From Mucor racemosus (Eukaryota; Mucoromycota; Mucoromycetes; Mucorales; Mucoraceae), in contig JAPEHQ010000008.1 of assembly GCA_027405735.1 (NCBI GenBank), positions 62,001-126,000 on the forward strand: DNA of 64,000 bases, in the 5' to 3' direction. The notes under the pieces were generated by a model, which did not search any database, was not told where the DNA came from, and saw only the letters and a list, made by a program, of their open reading frames with translations. Position 1 is the first letter of the stretch, and the number at the start of each line of letters is the position of its first letter. Both the position numbers and the translations under genes were made by a program. Shown here one piece after another: positions 22,649 to 35,651 of this stretch.

Positions 22649-25600
22649 TTATTTTCTAATGGGAAAGAATTTACGCTTGATGAGTTTATAGAACTCTGCT
22701 AAAATGATATATACAACTACAGATGCGGCAACCATGCCCCATTCCCATGTAATTGGTAAATGTTTGAATACTTCGGTATTAACACTATAATTATATGTTA
22801 ATATCGTTATATAATAGCTATTATATTTCAACTTACACTGGCACATAAAGTACAATAAACATGATTCCAAAGCCAAATAACCAAGACCAATACATGTAAT
22901 AGTTTTGCTCACCGGTTAAATTTCTCCAGGTCCAAGTAGGATTGACAAGATCACGGCAAGTTTGAGCATGAAGTAAAAGCAATACTGTCATGGTAACAAA
23001 TAAAGCACCACGAGCACGATAAACGTCAACACAAGTGTCACGGAATTCATTGGCATTGAAGGAGTGATTACAATCGATACCAAGACTACCACCACCATAA
23101 CCATAAATGACAATAGCATAATTTGCCATACAAATCAAACCCATCATAACACCATAATACAAAATATCAATGATATTACGGTTGCAAAAGAGTGATTCTT
23201 TACTAGTTCTTGGTCTAACAAGCATTTGTTCGGGATGTACCTTTTCAAGACCCAAAGCCATAGCAGGAGGAGCACTAGTAACCAAGTTGTTGAACAAAAT
23301 TTGAATGGGAGAAAGAGGGAATACAATGTTATTACCCTCTCTGAATACCAAACAGAGAAGTAATGGGGTTAATTCAGCAACATTAACAGAAACCATGTGA
23401 ACAACAAACTTGGAGATGTTGGCAAATACACGACGACCTTCTTGGATTGCAGCAACAATAGTAGCAAAGTTATCATCAACCAAGATAATATCAGAAGCTT
23501 GTTTAGCAACATCAGATCCACCTTGACCCATAGCAATACCAATATCAGATTCTTTAAGAGAGGGACTATCATTAACGCCATCACCTGTCATGGCACTAAT
23601 ACGCTTGCGACGATGAAGAGCTTCGATCATTTTAACCTTGGTATCAGGACTACAGCGAGCAATAACTAGTGGTAAATTAGGTAATTGATCAATAGTTTCT
23701 TCAGTGAGTTTATCAAAAGCTTGAGCAGACATAACGAGATCACTAATATCACCTTCAGTAGGAATGATACTAACTTCACGGGCAATGGCAGTAGCAGTAG
23801 CAATATGATCTCCAGTCAACATGTGAACCTGAATACCGGCTTTATGGCACTTTTCAACAGCATCCTTGGATTCAGCACGAGGAGGATCATAGATACCAAC
23901 AAGACCCAAGAAAACCATATCTTGTTCAATTTCTTCACGAGCAAAAGTAGAAAAGTTAATTTCACCACTGATATCCTTTCTGGAGATACGTTTAGCAGCA
24001 AGAGATAGAACACGAAGACCACCTTTAGCCAAGGTTTCAACATTAGGCAAAACAAGAGCTTGAAGATCATCTTGACTAATTTGTTTAATTTCATCTTGAT
24101 CAGACAATTGAATACTAGAACAACATTCAAGTACACGTTCAGTAGCACCCTTCAAGAAGCCAACCAAATCACCATTTTGTTGTTCAGTAAGAACACTCAT
24201 ACGCTTAATTGAGGAATCAAAAGGGTATTCAGAAAGAAGTTTCCATCCACCATCAGTTTTGTCGGTGGGATTAGTTAAAAGAGGCTTGCCCATATCAAGT
24301 TTATGAGAGAACACTTGCAATGCAATTTCAGTAGGATCACCAATACCGTAATATTCTTGAGTTTCATGATTCTGACGTACTTCACTCATATTACACAAAG
24401 CAGCAGATTGAACCAAACGACGTAAACCATGATTCATAGTGCTTTTGGTGATAGTTTCATCTTGTTGTTCTTGATTTTCAGGCTTAATTTCACCTTCAAT
24501 ATCAAAACCCAGACCAGAAACCTTGTAGAATCCTGTATCAGGTCTCCAGAAACGAGTTAATACCATTTTGGATTGAGTCAAAGTACCAGTTTTATCAGAG
24601 CAAATGTTGGTAACAGAACCTAAGTTCTCCAAAGCAACTAAACGACGAACAAGAGCATTACTTTTAGCCATTGCATTAACACCAAATGCTTGAGTCAAGG
24701 TGACAACAGCAATTAAACCTTCGGGAATGACGGCAATAGCAGTAGAAATAGCATAAAGAACAACTTGATCATCAATTTGAAATTTGGCAACAGCAAATAC
24801 AATAATAAGAGAAATGATAGCAATAGCCAAGAGTACAAGAGCCATACGATCCAAGGATTTTTGAAGAGGAGTACGAGCATTATCACCACTGTCAAGAAGA
24901 CGTTTGGCAATTTTACCAATTTCAGTTTGCATACCAATTGATGTTACAATAGCTTTACCACGACCTTTACAAAGTGTGGTACTAGAATAAGTCATATTAA
25001 CACGATCACCGAGAGGCACTTCAGCAGTATCAAGAACATCATTACTATAATTATAAAATTAGTTGCTATGTTCACAATCCGAAATGTCACGACAAGAAAA
25101 CTTACATTTTGTTGACAGGCAATGATTCACCAGTAAGCAAAGCTTCGTCAATATCCATATTAAACGATTCAATCACACGACAATCAGCACCAACAACATC
25201 GCCATTTTTAAGAATAATAATATCACCAGGAACCAATTCTTTAGTAGCGACAGTCTTTTGTTGACCATCACGAATAACCTGAGCAGTAGGAGAAGCCATT
25301 TGACGAAGAGAATCCATTGTCTTTTCAGCTTTATATTCTTGAGCAAAACCAATACCAGCATTCAAAAGCATGATAAAAGCAATAACACCACCTTCAACCC
25401 AATCCTTAAAAGCAAAAGAAACAGCCATAGCAATGACCAAAATAAGTACCAATACATTAAAGAATTGTTTCATCATTAATTTGACAGGATTGACACCACC
25501 ATCACCTTCCATTTCATTATAACCAAACTCTGTATGCTTTTCGTTTATAATAGATTCAGATAAACCATCTTCCAGATTAGATTTCATTAATTGCGCTACA

Positions 25601-25854
25601 GTTTCTATTTTCATGGTATGGTAAGGAGGCCCTTCAACAGATGGCATCTTTACAGCAGAATTGCGACGAATCAAATTCTTCTTTCTCATCAAAACTTTTT
25701 GTAACAAGGACCTATTGTCATCCCCAGCATCACTACCGGAAAGTGTAGTTTCTCGACTCAATGCCTTTTCATTGTGAGCTACTTGATACTTCTTGCTTCC
25801 ATCTTGAGCATCGAATGTAATATTTTCCTTCTTTGGTTGTTGATTATTATCCAT
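22649..25854 (-). CDS. P-type ATPase, type IID (ENA-like) Na+/K+ efflux pump
   Basis: Three exons: 25106-25854, 22837-25044 and 22649-22784, giving 1030 residues. It is a plasma-membrane cation pump that exports Na+ (or K+) using ATP, important at high salt or pH. The phosphorylated aspartate is D400 in ICSDKTGTLTQ. TGES lies in the actuator domain (LLTGESLPVNK, about 240-250), KGAT near 548, TGD near 660, and GDGVNDSPSLK near 737; the NDSPSLK form is typical of ENA pumps, others having NDAPALK. TM4 reads IPEGL (about 356-360), retaining the cation-coordinating glutamate. The N-terminus of about 80 residues is charged and unstructured. The last small exon encodes the final helix and the KRKFFPIRK tail. 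Alternatives are SERCA or Na/K-ATPase-like subgroups; the actuator and hinge wording favour IID. Confidence 0.9.
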
Positions 25855-27859
25855 AAGAAGAAGAAAAAATGTTTAATTAATAAAGAAGAAGAAAATAAAA
25901 AAAAATAAAAAAGTAAATCAAGCAAGAAAGTTATACTATTTTATACATTTTTCTATTAAGCTATGATGGAACAATCAGAATGATAAAATTATAACCAACG
26001 TGAAATATGATCTAAGATAATGCTAACCATTAGGTTAAATCTAGTTTTTTTATTGGCTTAAATTGAGAATATGCTGTAATGATACTAAAAGTTGTAATTT
26101 TTTCTCCAATTCTTATGGTTTTTTTTAATTGAATTATATATCAATACTGAGGGGTTCATACTATATCAAAATTAGCTTTTTTTACCGAGATTCTACTGTT
26201 TTTTCATGTTTATTTAATAAATTTTATCATAGTCTGCAATTCAAATCAGACAGAATTCTGTTTCGCGTAGAAACGTCAGAAAACAAAGAAGCAACTAAAA
26301 ATTATGCGTCAAAAGTGCGATTGGCCATAATGTTTAAATCACAGTCGGATTTGTACCAAATATAGTCATTTTCTGATATTTTGCTGGTCCTCGAAAACCA
26401 CATGTTGCAAGATTACCTGTTTATAAACATCCGTATTACCTTTGCGAAAACGTTCATATCTGCATGCGTGTGACATATTTCAATAATTATATGAATTTAT
26501 TTAAAAGAAAAAGTCTATATACGATGATCTTCTTGGATTTCTTTAAGGAATTATAAAAAGAAATCAAAAATGTTTGAAGATCAGTAACACACCGCCCCCA
26601 CTTTTTCATTTCTTTACAACTGGCAAAATTAGCTCAAAAAGATATCGGAAGAAATTAGAATGCCAGTTGCCTATTTATGATTACACAAAAGGTTTTTGGA
26701 ACAAAAAAAGATCTGTGTGTTAGACATTGCTACTTAAAATTAGATCAAGGTACACGGGGTGCTGTTCTCACGTACCATCTTCGCAATACATACTAAATGA
26801 TAAATACTGAAAATTTGAATGCCATGTAACATACATTCTGTAGAATTGCTCATGTATCTGAACAGGTATATGATATTTGGAAGTTTCATGCTACATCTAG
26901 TGTATACCCATGCACACATTTGATATATTGAAATAAAAAAGAGCCTACAGATCGATATATGGATTAATTAATAATTATTATGTAATAATCGGCATAACAG
27001 TGAATCAGTGAATCATTGAAAGCCAAATCAAGATACGCAAAAGCACTTTGCCTAATTCCCGTTTTGAGCAACGTAAAAATTGGCGTCTGAATATCTTCAC
27101 CTGATATTTATAAAAATTGAAACCATTTCATTTTGTTTATTTTCACTATGCAGATATGCTTTGATTATCAACAATCATCTTGTGATGATTTTTCCCCACC
27201 TCAATCACAAACTTATCAATTAAGATAGAGAAAAACATTTCTACGGCTGGGAGATTTATGATAAAATCAAACATTATTTGATGAAGAGTAAGTATAGAGT
27301 TTAAGTAACTCATACATGAAGTATTGGATATTACAAAAGACTCGAAAGCATTTGTAGCTTTTAAGCAAGGACTTATTTATTATATTGTATTTATAAAGGA
27401 ATAATGTATATATAAGCATGACAAAGATGGACTAGCAGTGAGCGATGGCGATCTCTTGTTAAGCACAGTAGTTTGATTACTATGTTGTAGATTGCTAAAA
27501 TGGTTATCAATAGATATTATGAATAATGAAGAAATCAATTGACCAACACGTATTCTTTCACGAAAGCGTAAAGTAAGCAGCGGCTAGAAATACATTCAGA
27601 AAATTTCAATTTAGCGACCAAGAGCCAATCGATTTAATATTATTACCAAACTATATATTCTTTGCTTATAAGCCAGATAAAATATCTTTAGAGTATAGTA
27701 TATTCGTTGTAGATTTCTGTAAACTATGTGCATACTTTCTTTTTTCAGGTATGTATGTCATATACGTATCTTTCTTAGATTCGCACCAAACATCTTATAT
27801 TGTATATGCTTCAAATTCGAAATTTCATGAAGGGTTATATGTACAGTGCCAGAAAAAAA
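25855..27859. other. 2-kb intergenic region, no gene seen
   Basis: The first 60 nt form an A-rich leader of the ATPase. Beyond that, short frames (for example 26129-26365) show no motif and no repeat match within this window. It may contain the ATPase promoter and old repeat debris. Confidence 0.4.
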
Positions 27860-29440
27860 TTGAATTTTAAAATGTTAAATTTCAGGTTTCCAATATTCTA
27901 AAACAGAGCGTGCCCTTTGTCACTAACTAACCTTATCCTAAATACATTTTGGGGGTATACATTAGATACTGCTTAATTGGTGTGATTGGTCGCATTCTGT
28001 TACTTGTTCCTGAATTTATTTCATAACTCACAAAAGATTCAAAAACACATAAAATTCATTGCTTTTTCCTTGAAAACTGGGTCCGACTTTTTATTCTTAT
28101 TCTACTTTTTGTTTTCACTAAATAACACCAAGAAACAATTATATGCCAATGTACCTGAGATGTTCAGCTTTAATCTAAAAACAAGTATCCGGAAATATCC
28201 TATTTTTTGCAGTTGATATTAATTTTTCAGTGCTAAGGTTTCAGATTTTTTACGCGTATTTCACTGCTAAAACTGAAACTTTAATGCTTCATATCTCTAC
28301 AAAAAATTAAGCTATACTAACACTTTTTAATAATAAAAGTTACTTGTTTTAACGTGCTTTATAACATATTTTAGTATAAAAAAATTCTGAGCACTTTTAT
28401 TTTTCTTTTGTTTTTTTGACATTTTTGTAGTGGATTTCAAAATATTGGTTAAATTAAGCAGCATTTTTTTACATTCATGTCATTAAGCTCGTTAAGCTCT
28501 CTAGGACCCAATTTAGGGTTTTTTAAAATATTGATTTTTCGTAGAGATATCCTCAAAAATGTGTACAAAAAGATACTTCCATTTCTAGCTGCCATTTTCC
28601 CCTTGTATACCCTCATCCCAAATTCTGAATTTGAAAAAAAAACTGACAAAAATCTTATTTTCTCTACGAAAAATGCAGCTAGAAGGCTCAGCAGTAGCTC
28701 GATCGATAAATAATTTTGTTGCTCATTATTTCTATTACTTATATTTAAAGTATGCTTATAAAAAGTGATGTGTATCTTTAAAAAACCTCCAAAATTTCAA
28801 TCGTATTTTACACAAAATTTAATGTGAAACATTTATTTGAACTTTATTTACATGGATGCAGAATTTAAAACTGTAAAAAAACCATTTAATATGCTAGATC
28901 GACTTATTTTGCAGTTTACGAGCCATTAAACGAAATTTGTTTTTTTGATCATTTTCTTCTCGATTTCACAAATTGATTTTAGAGCTCAGTTACCATAGGG
29001 TTAAGCTGTGATATAGACTACTATTTTGATTATCTCGATGAAAAATCAACATTTTTCTCTGAAACAAGAAATTTAGAGTAGCTTTGAGTTGGATCTAACA
29101 TATAAATACAAAAAAGCAACGCCTCAATTTTGGTTTTTAATTTTTACAATTGATTTTAGGTCAGTTTTTGGTTAACATTAGGGCAATGCAATTATATTCT
29201 GGTATCAAACCTTCTATTTTTGTGAAGATATTAATTTATTGATGGTCCATAGAAGAGGGAAGGTACATCTCCTTTGAAGATTTAACATAATTTGACTCAA
29301 TATTGGGCGAAAAAATTCGAAAATCATATCAAAGCTGCTCGAAACTGAAATCATCTGAAACCTACTTTTTCACAAGAGTAAACAAAACCGACAACAAAAC
29401 CCCTATCTTGGCGAACTTTGATCCTAATGACTTCCAAATT
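27860..29440 (-). repeat. Repeat block R1, palindrome-2 left copy
   Basis: R1 in reverse orientation, with the sense frame at 28449-28649 and the antisense frame at 28477-28713. The left 140 nt (27860-28000) lie outside the palindrome arm. Confidence 0.7.
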
Positions 29441-29954
29441 TACACGAGAGTAAATGCACATCTTGGGCACGATGATGGTATTAAAGAGGCAAGCTCTGCA
29501 AACACGGTTAAATTATGATTGATCGATTTCAATTCATAGATTACTACCAAACAAATCTAATGGCTCAGTAGTGCCTTAAATTAGATATCAGGATCTCAAT
29601 CTCAAATCAATACAAAAGGCCATACTTTTATATCTAAATAAACTGTATCTTGCTTTTATTATTATACAGTTGTTGAAGAACTGATTCATTACTCATTCTC
29701 TTCTAATTGTATTCTTTTTTTAAGTATTATTCATCAAGCCTAAAAATATATGACAAAAAGACAGTATACAACAAAAAATTAAAGGGCAAGACTACAATTA
29801 CTACAACTGCACTAAAATTTAGCCGCTATTAAATGTTAGATTCGATCTATATACTCAGAAATGCTAATTACATTATAATAGATATGACTCATCCTGAATC
29901 ATATCTATAAAAGTAGACCTTCTTATCTAGTCCTAATTTACCTTTGACTAAAAC

Positions 29955-30310
29955 CACCACGGCCGACCTGTGCTGCACAAGATAATTTTGTTGTGCCCAG
30001 GTGGGCTGCAAAGTATAGCCTGAGCTGTTGTGCCCACTGAATATGGCTAAAAAGATAACAAGATGCACATGGGCACAACAAAATAAACTGCACACGAGCA
30101 CAACGCTAAGCCTGTATGTGCAGAATTATAGATTCTGTCCATGTGCATGACATTAATCCAATGTGTGCATAATAGTAGAATTGCCCATAAGCATATCATT
30201 ATTCTTATTTGTGCATGATAAATAAAAAAAATCTGACCATGAGCATAATGAGCTGATCGTATGGTGGACGCAAATTGGTTTGTACATGAGCATTGTGCTG
30301 AACTAGGATA
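29955..30310 (+). repeat. GTGC/GAGC-word repeat block (palindrome 2, left arm)
   Basis: It starts with ACGGCCGACCTGTGCTGCAC and is dense in TTGTGCCCA, GTGCATAA, GAGCATAA and CATGAGCA words in both orientations. Related copies are at 33372-33700, mirrored at 38685-39040, and at 60490-60830. Repeated short words like these resemble subterminal repeats of DNA transposons. Confidence 0.6.
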
Positions 30311-30955
30311 CTATTTCCCCACATAAGAAATTAAATGTTATCTCACATAAAACCATGCTCTAATATTTCAATAGAGATAACATGAATTTAACAGTAAATA
30401 CAGAAAGTATTAGTAATTTAACATATAAATAAAATAGACCGAATCATAAACAAAGCAAATTGATTCATAAAATAAGCTGAAGAAACACATAGATCAAAGT
30501 AAGGATTGCTCTATGCGGATCATTAACAAATATGCCAAAAACGGGCATTAAAAGACCGCCTTGATTATGTAAATCAAGAAGCTCAATATAAACTTTAAAA
30601 TCACAAACAAACTAATTGATTTACCAAAAAGAATAAACATATGGATATTGCATGAAGACAATGGAATCATGCTTCAATCATTTAATAAGTAGCATGATGA
30701 TATATGTATGGAATGCAGCATTGTCTGATTCGCATGTTAAACATCACGGTTTGACAGAAGTCCTAAGTTGGTAATTCGGTTATTCCTAATTCTGATAGAT
30801 CACTGACAGTTACGGTGCAACTCCCAGATATAACAAAAGCACAACTAATATAAATAGAGTAGAAATATAGACCTATTGCACACTATCCATTTTTTGAATA
30901 AAGAAGGATTTAAACTGTATCTTTTTTCAAAGCTTTTATTTTACATTTTACTGCA
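30311..30955. other. Arm-internal sequence without repeat match
   Basis: Present only in the two palindrome arms within this window (mirror 38040-38684). No gene is seen. Confidence 0.4.
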
Positions 30956-30959
30956 AGCA

Positions 30960-33210
30960 TCATGCCTTTCCCAAAATTCCATTGCATTTTTTTTACTGGA
31001 ATGGGTTTTTAAATTACATTTGTTTTTATTAATATAGATTATAGACAATACAATTCAATGCATTGTAGATGTAGAAGAGCAATACATGCAACAGCCAATA
31101 TATTCACGATTATCACCATCATTTGTAAATATGTTTATAGCTATAATGTTTACAGCAACAATGGTTTTTGCTTGAGCATAAACTTAAATAGCACTTACTG
31201 CTTAAATTTATATGCAAGCCAAATCTAAGATGATTATTTATGTTACTTTATAACACATAAAATTTAAAAAAATTAACCTTCTTTAAACTTACTAGTTTAG
31301 TTTACGATTGTCAGCTGTAAAATGATTTGTTTTCAAGTATACAGTAGCTACGATCAAAACTATGGTGATTAGGCGAGACATTAGATCATTGTTTTTTTGT
31401 GATTCTATATCATTTAAAATTTAATCACTTTTCTAGAATATTTCGTGGGTTTGCAGCCAGTTCTAGTTTTTTACTGAGTAGATATAAATATCATTGCCTT
31501 CGATTTGATCTGGTAATCAAGAAGTACGTCAAACAATATAGTAGTAAATAATGATATTTAATCTTAGAATGCGGTTAAATAAAAATATCAGTCTCTAATA
31601 TAACGACTGCTACCTATATTGAAAATATTAGTCTCTTATGTTAGCATACGTATTCAGATAAAAGAAAAGAATACTAGCTTCATAATATTATGATATGCCT
31701 TATCAAACCGTGAATATATCTTTGGAATATGAAAACAAAAAGAGCGAAACAACACACGTAGAAAAGGATTTTCGAGGCTTTACATTATTTAACATCATTT
31801 AAAACCTTGCTAAATTGTACATTTCAGCCAATGTAAAAGCAGCATTATAGCGCATCAACCCATAAACTAAACAAAATAGGCAATATCTGTTATCATAGAA
31901 ACATGCATTTTCTATCAGAAAAACAGTTTGTCATATCAAACATTCATTAAAAATTTGCAAAAGCGAGCACGCAGAGCCACGCCGTAATTGAGAATAGCAA
32001 GATTGAACGGCTAAGTCATCTCTTATATTATGGTATATCTAAGTTTTAAATAAAAAAGCGGTTTTTCTAAACTTTTCTTATATTTAACCACGTACGGTCT
32101 GAAAATTCAGACTTTGTAGCTGACACTTTTTGGGGCTCATTTGATCCTTACCAACACTCATGATTTTGATCAAAAAACAGAAAAATCAAATTTTGATACC
32201 AAAATCAACGTTTAAATATACTACATTGTGAGAGAAAATTGTAGCCATGACTAATACACATTTTATAAAAGCTTAATATTAAATGTTAAGTAATGAAAAT
32301 TTGTACTTTTGGCCCAAAAACGGATTTTTGGTTAAAGAATTTTCATGTAATATTTTGCAATAAAAATGTTTGTTATTTTTTATTGAGCAAATAGAGCGCT
32401 AAACTCTGTATATGTGCATATTTTTTTCTTTTATAATTGGTAGTATAATTAACTCTAAATTTGCAAAACCAGAAAAAAAAATTAAAAAATGTCAAAATTG
32501 ATGATCTGGACAAAAATAATTCTCTAAATTAATATCCCGCCTATAAGCTTTGTAAGTCTTAAAAATAAGAGATTTTATAATACTTGAGAAGTGTTTCAAG
32601 AATTTACAATGCTGTATCCACTTGATTCAAGCTTATTCCTGTAAATCTTTATAAATATTAATATTGTGTGTTAGTTTATTTGATGATAATATAGCCTTAC
32701 TTTATAATTATTGCGCTAGAGGTAATTTACATTAAGTTTTAGTCTTATCTCTCGAATATCATAAACATAAACATAAACATGGTCATCACTGGGACCTATT
32801 GCCACCTTTTTACCATCTTTGTCCCAAGCTAATTTATTCAATGCTTTACCAGAACAAACCTAGGTACTTACAAATGGTTCCTCAGTATTTGCATTCAAAT
32901 TCTATAATAAATTAAATTGGCTGGTTTTACCTACAACAGTAGTATCAAACGTATCATTAGCCCGCCTTATGATAAATAATATCAATCTAAAACCAGAAAC
33001 ACCACATTGTCATTGTTATAAGCTATGAAAAGCTTGATTGATTTTTAATAATACAGCAATTAAATAAAAAACAAGATGATACTAATAGCATTTGGTGAGT
33101 ATTTAAGATTCCAGTAATAAGTTTGATGAAGTATGCTTTTATTTAAACCCTTTTAAAAATCCTGAGGGGAATACAACATCTTGGTTCTGTAATTTTTATC
33201 CATCAAAATG
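30960..33210 (+). repeat. Repeat block X, copy B
   Basis: Matches copies A, C and D, in the same orientation as A. Continues past the dynein fragment to about 33210, a part also present at 63735-64000. Confidence 0.75.
32749..32853 (-). pseudogene. Dynein intermediate chain exon fragment (copy B)
   Basis: The minus strand reads KALNKLAWDKDGKKVAIG and ends VYVYDI. The VY dipeptide codons are duplicated once more than in copy A, and the donor GTAAG has mutated to ATAAG. An upstream remnant NLNANTEEPF before GTAAGTAC looks like the end of the preceding exon. Confidence 0.65.
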
Positions 33211-33371
33211 TTACAATTTTCACTACACAATGAATGCATCTTTTATCAAGCTTGACCTCGATATACATTGGGTATCAGTTTTTTACTAGTTGTATTTTCT
33301 CTGATTCATTAATATTCAGTCATATTAAAGGAGGATGGTTTGTAACATTACCAAAAAAAATAATAAACACT

Positions 33372-33700
33372 ACGGCCTACCTGTGCTGCACCGGATAATT
33401 GCTTCGTTGTATCCAGGTGGGCTGCACAACACTATAGCCTGAGCTGTTGTGCCCACTAAATATGGTTAAAAAGATAACAAGATGAACACGAGCACAACGC
33501 TAAGCCTGTATGTGAAGAATTATAGATTATGTCCATGTGCATGTCATTAATCCCATGTGTGCATAATAATAGTAGAATTGCCCATAAGCATATCATCATT
33601 ATCCCTATTTGTGCATAATAAAAAATCTGACTATGAGCATAATGAACTGATCGTACAGTATGCGCACAAATTGGTTTGTACATGAGCATCGTGCCGTTCT
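33372..33700 (+). repeat. GTGC/GAGC-word repeat block (spacer)
   Basis: A variant of the same block, beginning ACGGCCTACCTGTGCTGCAC, with the interior CCAGGTGGGCTGCAC preserved. Confidence 0.6.
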
Positions 33701-35045
33701 CAAAATTCCATTGCGTTCTTTATTGGAATGTGTTTTTAAATTACATTTGCTTTTATTAATTAATAATGTAGATTATAGACAATATAATTCAATAGTTTAT
33801 TGATGTAGTAGAGCAATACATTTAACAGCCAATATATTTACGATTATCATCATTTGTAAATATGTTTGTAGCTCTTATATCAGAATCTAGATATAACGCA
33901 ACAGTAGTCGTATTATCAGGATATTATTATTGTTATACCATTAATAGCTATTGTATCACTTGATAATCTCTTCTATATATAATCTCATCCGCTACATTGA
34001 ATAAAACCCACCTGTTACTCTTGTCTAATTCTTATTAGTTTTGGTAAAACAGTAGCTGTAATATTTGCAGCAACAATGGTTTTTGCTTGGGCATAACTTA
34101 AATAGCACTACCTACTGCTTAAATTTATACCGCAAGACAAATCTAAGATTATAAATGTTACTTTACCATACATAAAATTTAAACAAACTAACCTTCTTTC
34201 GACTTACTATTTTAGTTTAACATTGTCAGCTGTAAAAACATTTGTATTAATAAAGTATACATTAGCTACCATCAAAACTATGGTTAATAGGCAAGACATT
34301 AGATGATTGTTCTTTTTTTTGTATTTCTATATCATTTGGAATTTTATCACTTTCCTGGAACATTTCGTGAGTTTGTAGCCAGTCGTATCTTTTTATTGAG
34401 TAGATATACAAATATCATTAGTGCCTTCGATTTGATCTGGACGGATATCTATAATTTTCACATCTTTTTAATTTTCTATATATATCCTATTTTTTTTTGT
34501 ATATCTTCAGATTTCATATTTTTATAACTTTCTTTATGAATTAAAATGATTATTAAATATAATAAACATTATCAAGAAGGCAACTTTTCCATTTTGCATG
34601 AAAAAGCAACATTATATTTATGCTTTCTCTTAAGATACATACTAACTTCATATAAGATAAGATATCCGTCCTGGTAATAATCAAGAAATGCGTCCAAAAA
34701 TACAGTAGTAAATAATGATATTTGATCTTGGAATGCAGTTAAATAAAAATATCAGTCTCTAATGTAACGGCTGCTACCTATATTAAGAACATTAGTCCTT
34801 TATGCTAGCATGCGTATTAATATAAAAGAAAAGAATACCAGCTTGATAGCCTGATATGCCTTATCAAACGGTGAATATATCCTTGGAATATGAAAACAAA
34901 AAAAGAGAAGCAACACAAGTATAAAAGGATTTTCGAGGCTTTACATTATTTAGTGTCATTTAAAACCCTGCTAAATTGTACATTTCAGCCAATGTAAAAG
35001 CAGCATTACAGCTCATCAACCCATAAACTAAACAAAATAAGTTGC
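33700..35045 (+). repeat. Repeat block X, partial copy E
   Basis: Follows X from its left edge to the words CCATAAACTAAACAAAATA, then stops. It has two insertions relative to the others: about 33880-34065 (unassigned, with TATATAATCTC and AATAAAA words) and the MITE at 34441-34670. It lacks the dynein fragment. Confidence 0.65.
34441..34670. mobile_element. MITE with terminal inverted repeats
   Basis: Starts ACGGATATCT and ends AGATATCCGT(C), a perfect 10-bp terminal inverted repeat. It interrupts the X sequence GATCTGG|TAATCAAG, which is intact in copies A-D, and leaves a short target duplication (CTGG or TGG). It has no coding capacity, and no autonomous partner is in this window. Confidence 0.8.
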
Positions 35046-35651
35046 TTGCATAGCGTATTTATAATAACTGTCCATTATTAGCTTATGGTATGCAAAACTA
35101 TTAAAAGGGGCAGTCTAATCCCATATTTATCTGATTCAACTGCTAATGCTACGCTAGCATCAAATTAGTTGTGTTGATTCGCAATAAAGTAAGGCGTTTT
35201 ATCAAGTACAATGTTGGCGTTCAATGTATTTCAGTTGAATTAAACAGACAAAAATATGGTTAATGCAGAGATATATGAATGTGAGAGAGAGCTCAGATCT
35301 ATGAACACAAAAAAATGATCCAAATTGTGATGCTTCGTCTACCTGTACGAGATTTTTTTGTGGCAATACCTGGTGGGTCAAGTGTAATTTAGGCATTTCA
35401 TTGCCAAATGTATCGAATCAAGATGAAGTCGGTTGATTGATATAACGGATAATAAATGTAATGTCATTTATTAAATGGGTGAATATAAATGTATAAAGCA
35501 AAGCTTACTTTTTTTGAATGAAAGTACTAGTAATTCTGATTAACATCAATAAGTTCAAAATTATAGTTAAGTGCAATAATTGCTACTAAATCGCATAATT
35601 TGATATGTAGAAAATTTTTGAAGCATTCATTCTTTTTTTTTTGGCAGTGCT

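Larger units (their letters stand above)
28000..33342. repeat. Palindrome 2, left arm (5.3 kb inverted repeat)
   Basis: Positions pair with the right arm so that the two coordinates sum to 68995 (68996 in the outermost part, so one single-base indel lies between about 28217 and 29302). Frames at 29303-29518 and 29889-30101 are identical to their mirrors. Contents from the outside in: R1, the 29500-29760 block, the GTGC-word block, about 0.65 kb of unmatched sequence, and repeat block X with the dynein fragment. Confidence 0.92.
33343..35651. other. Palindrome 2 spacer
   Basis: This 2.3 kb is not duplicated. It holds a GTGC-word block (33372-33700), a partial X copy (33700-35045) carrying a MITE, and about 600 nt of unassigned sequence (35045-35651). 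Confidence 0.8.
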
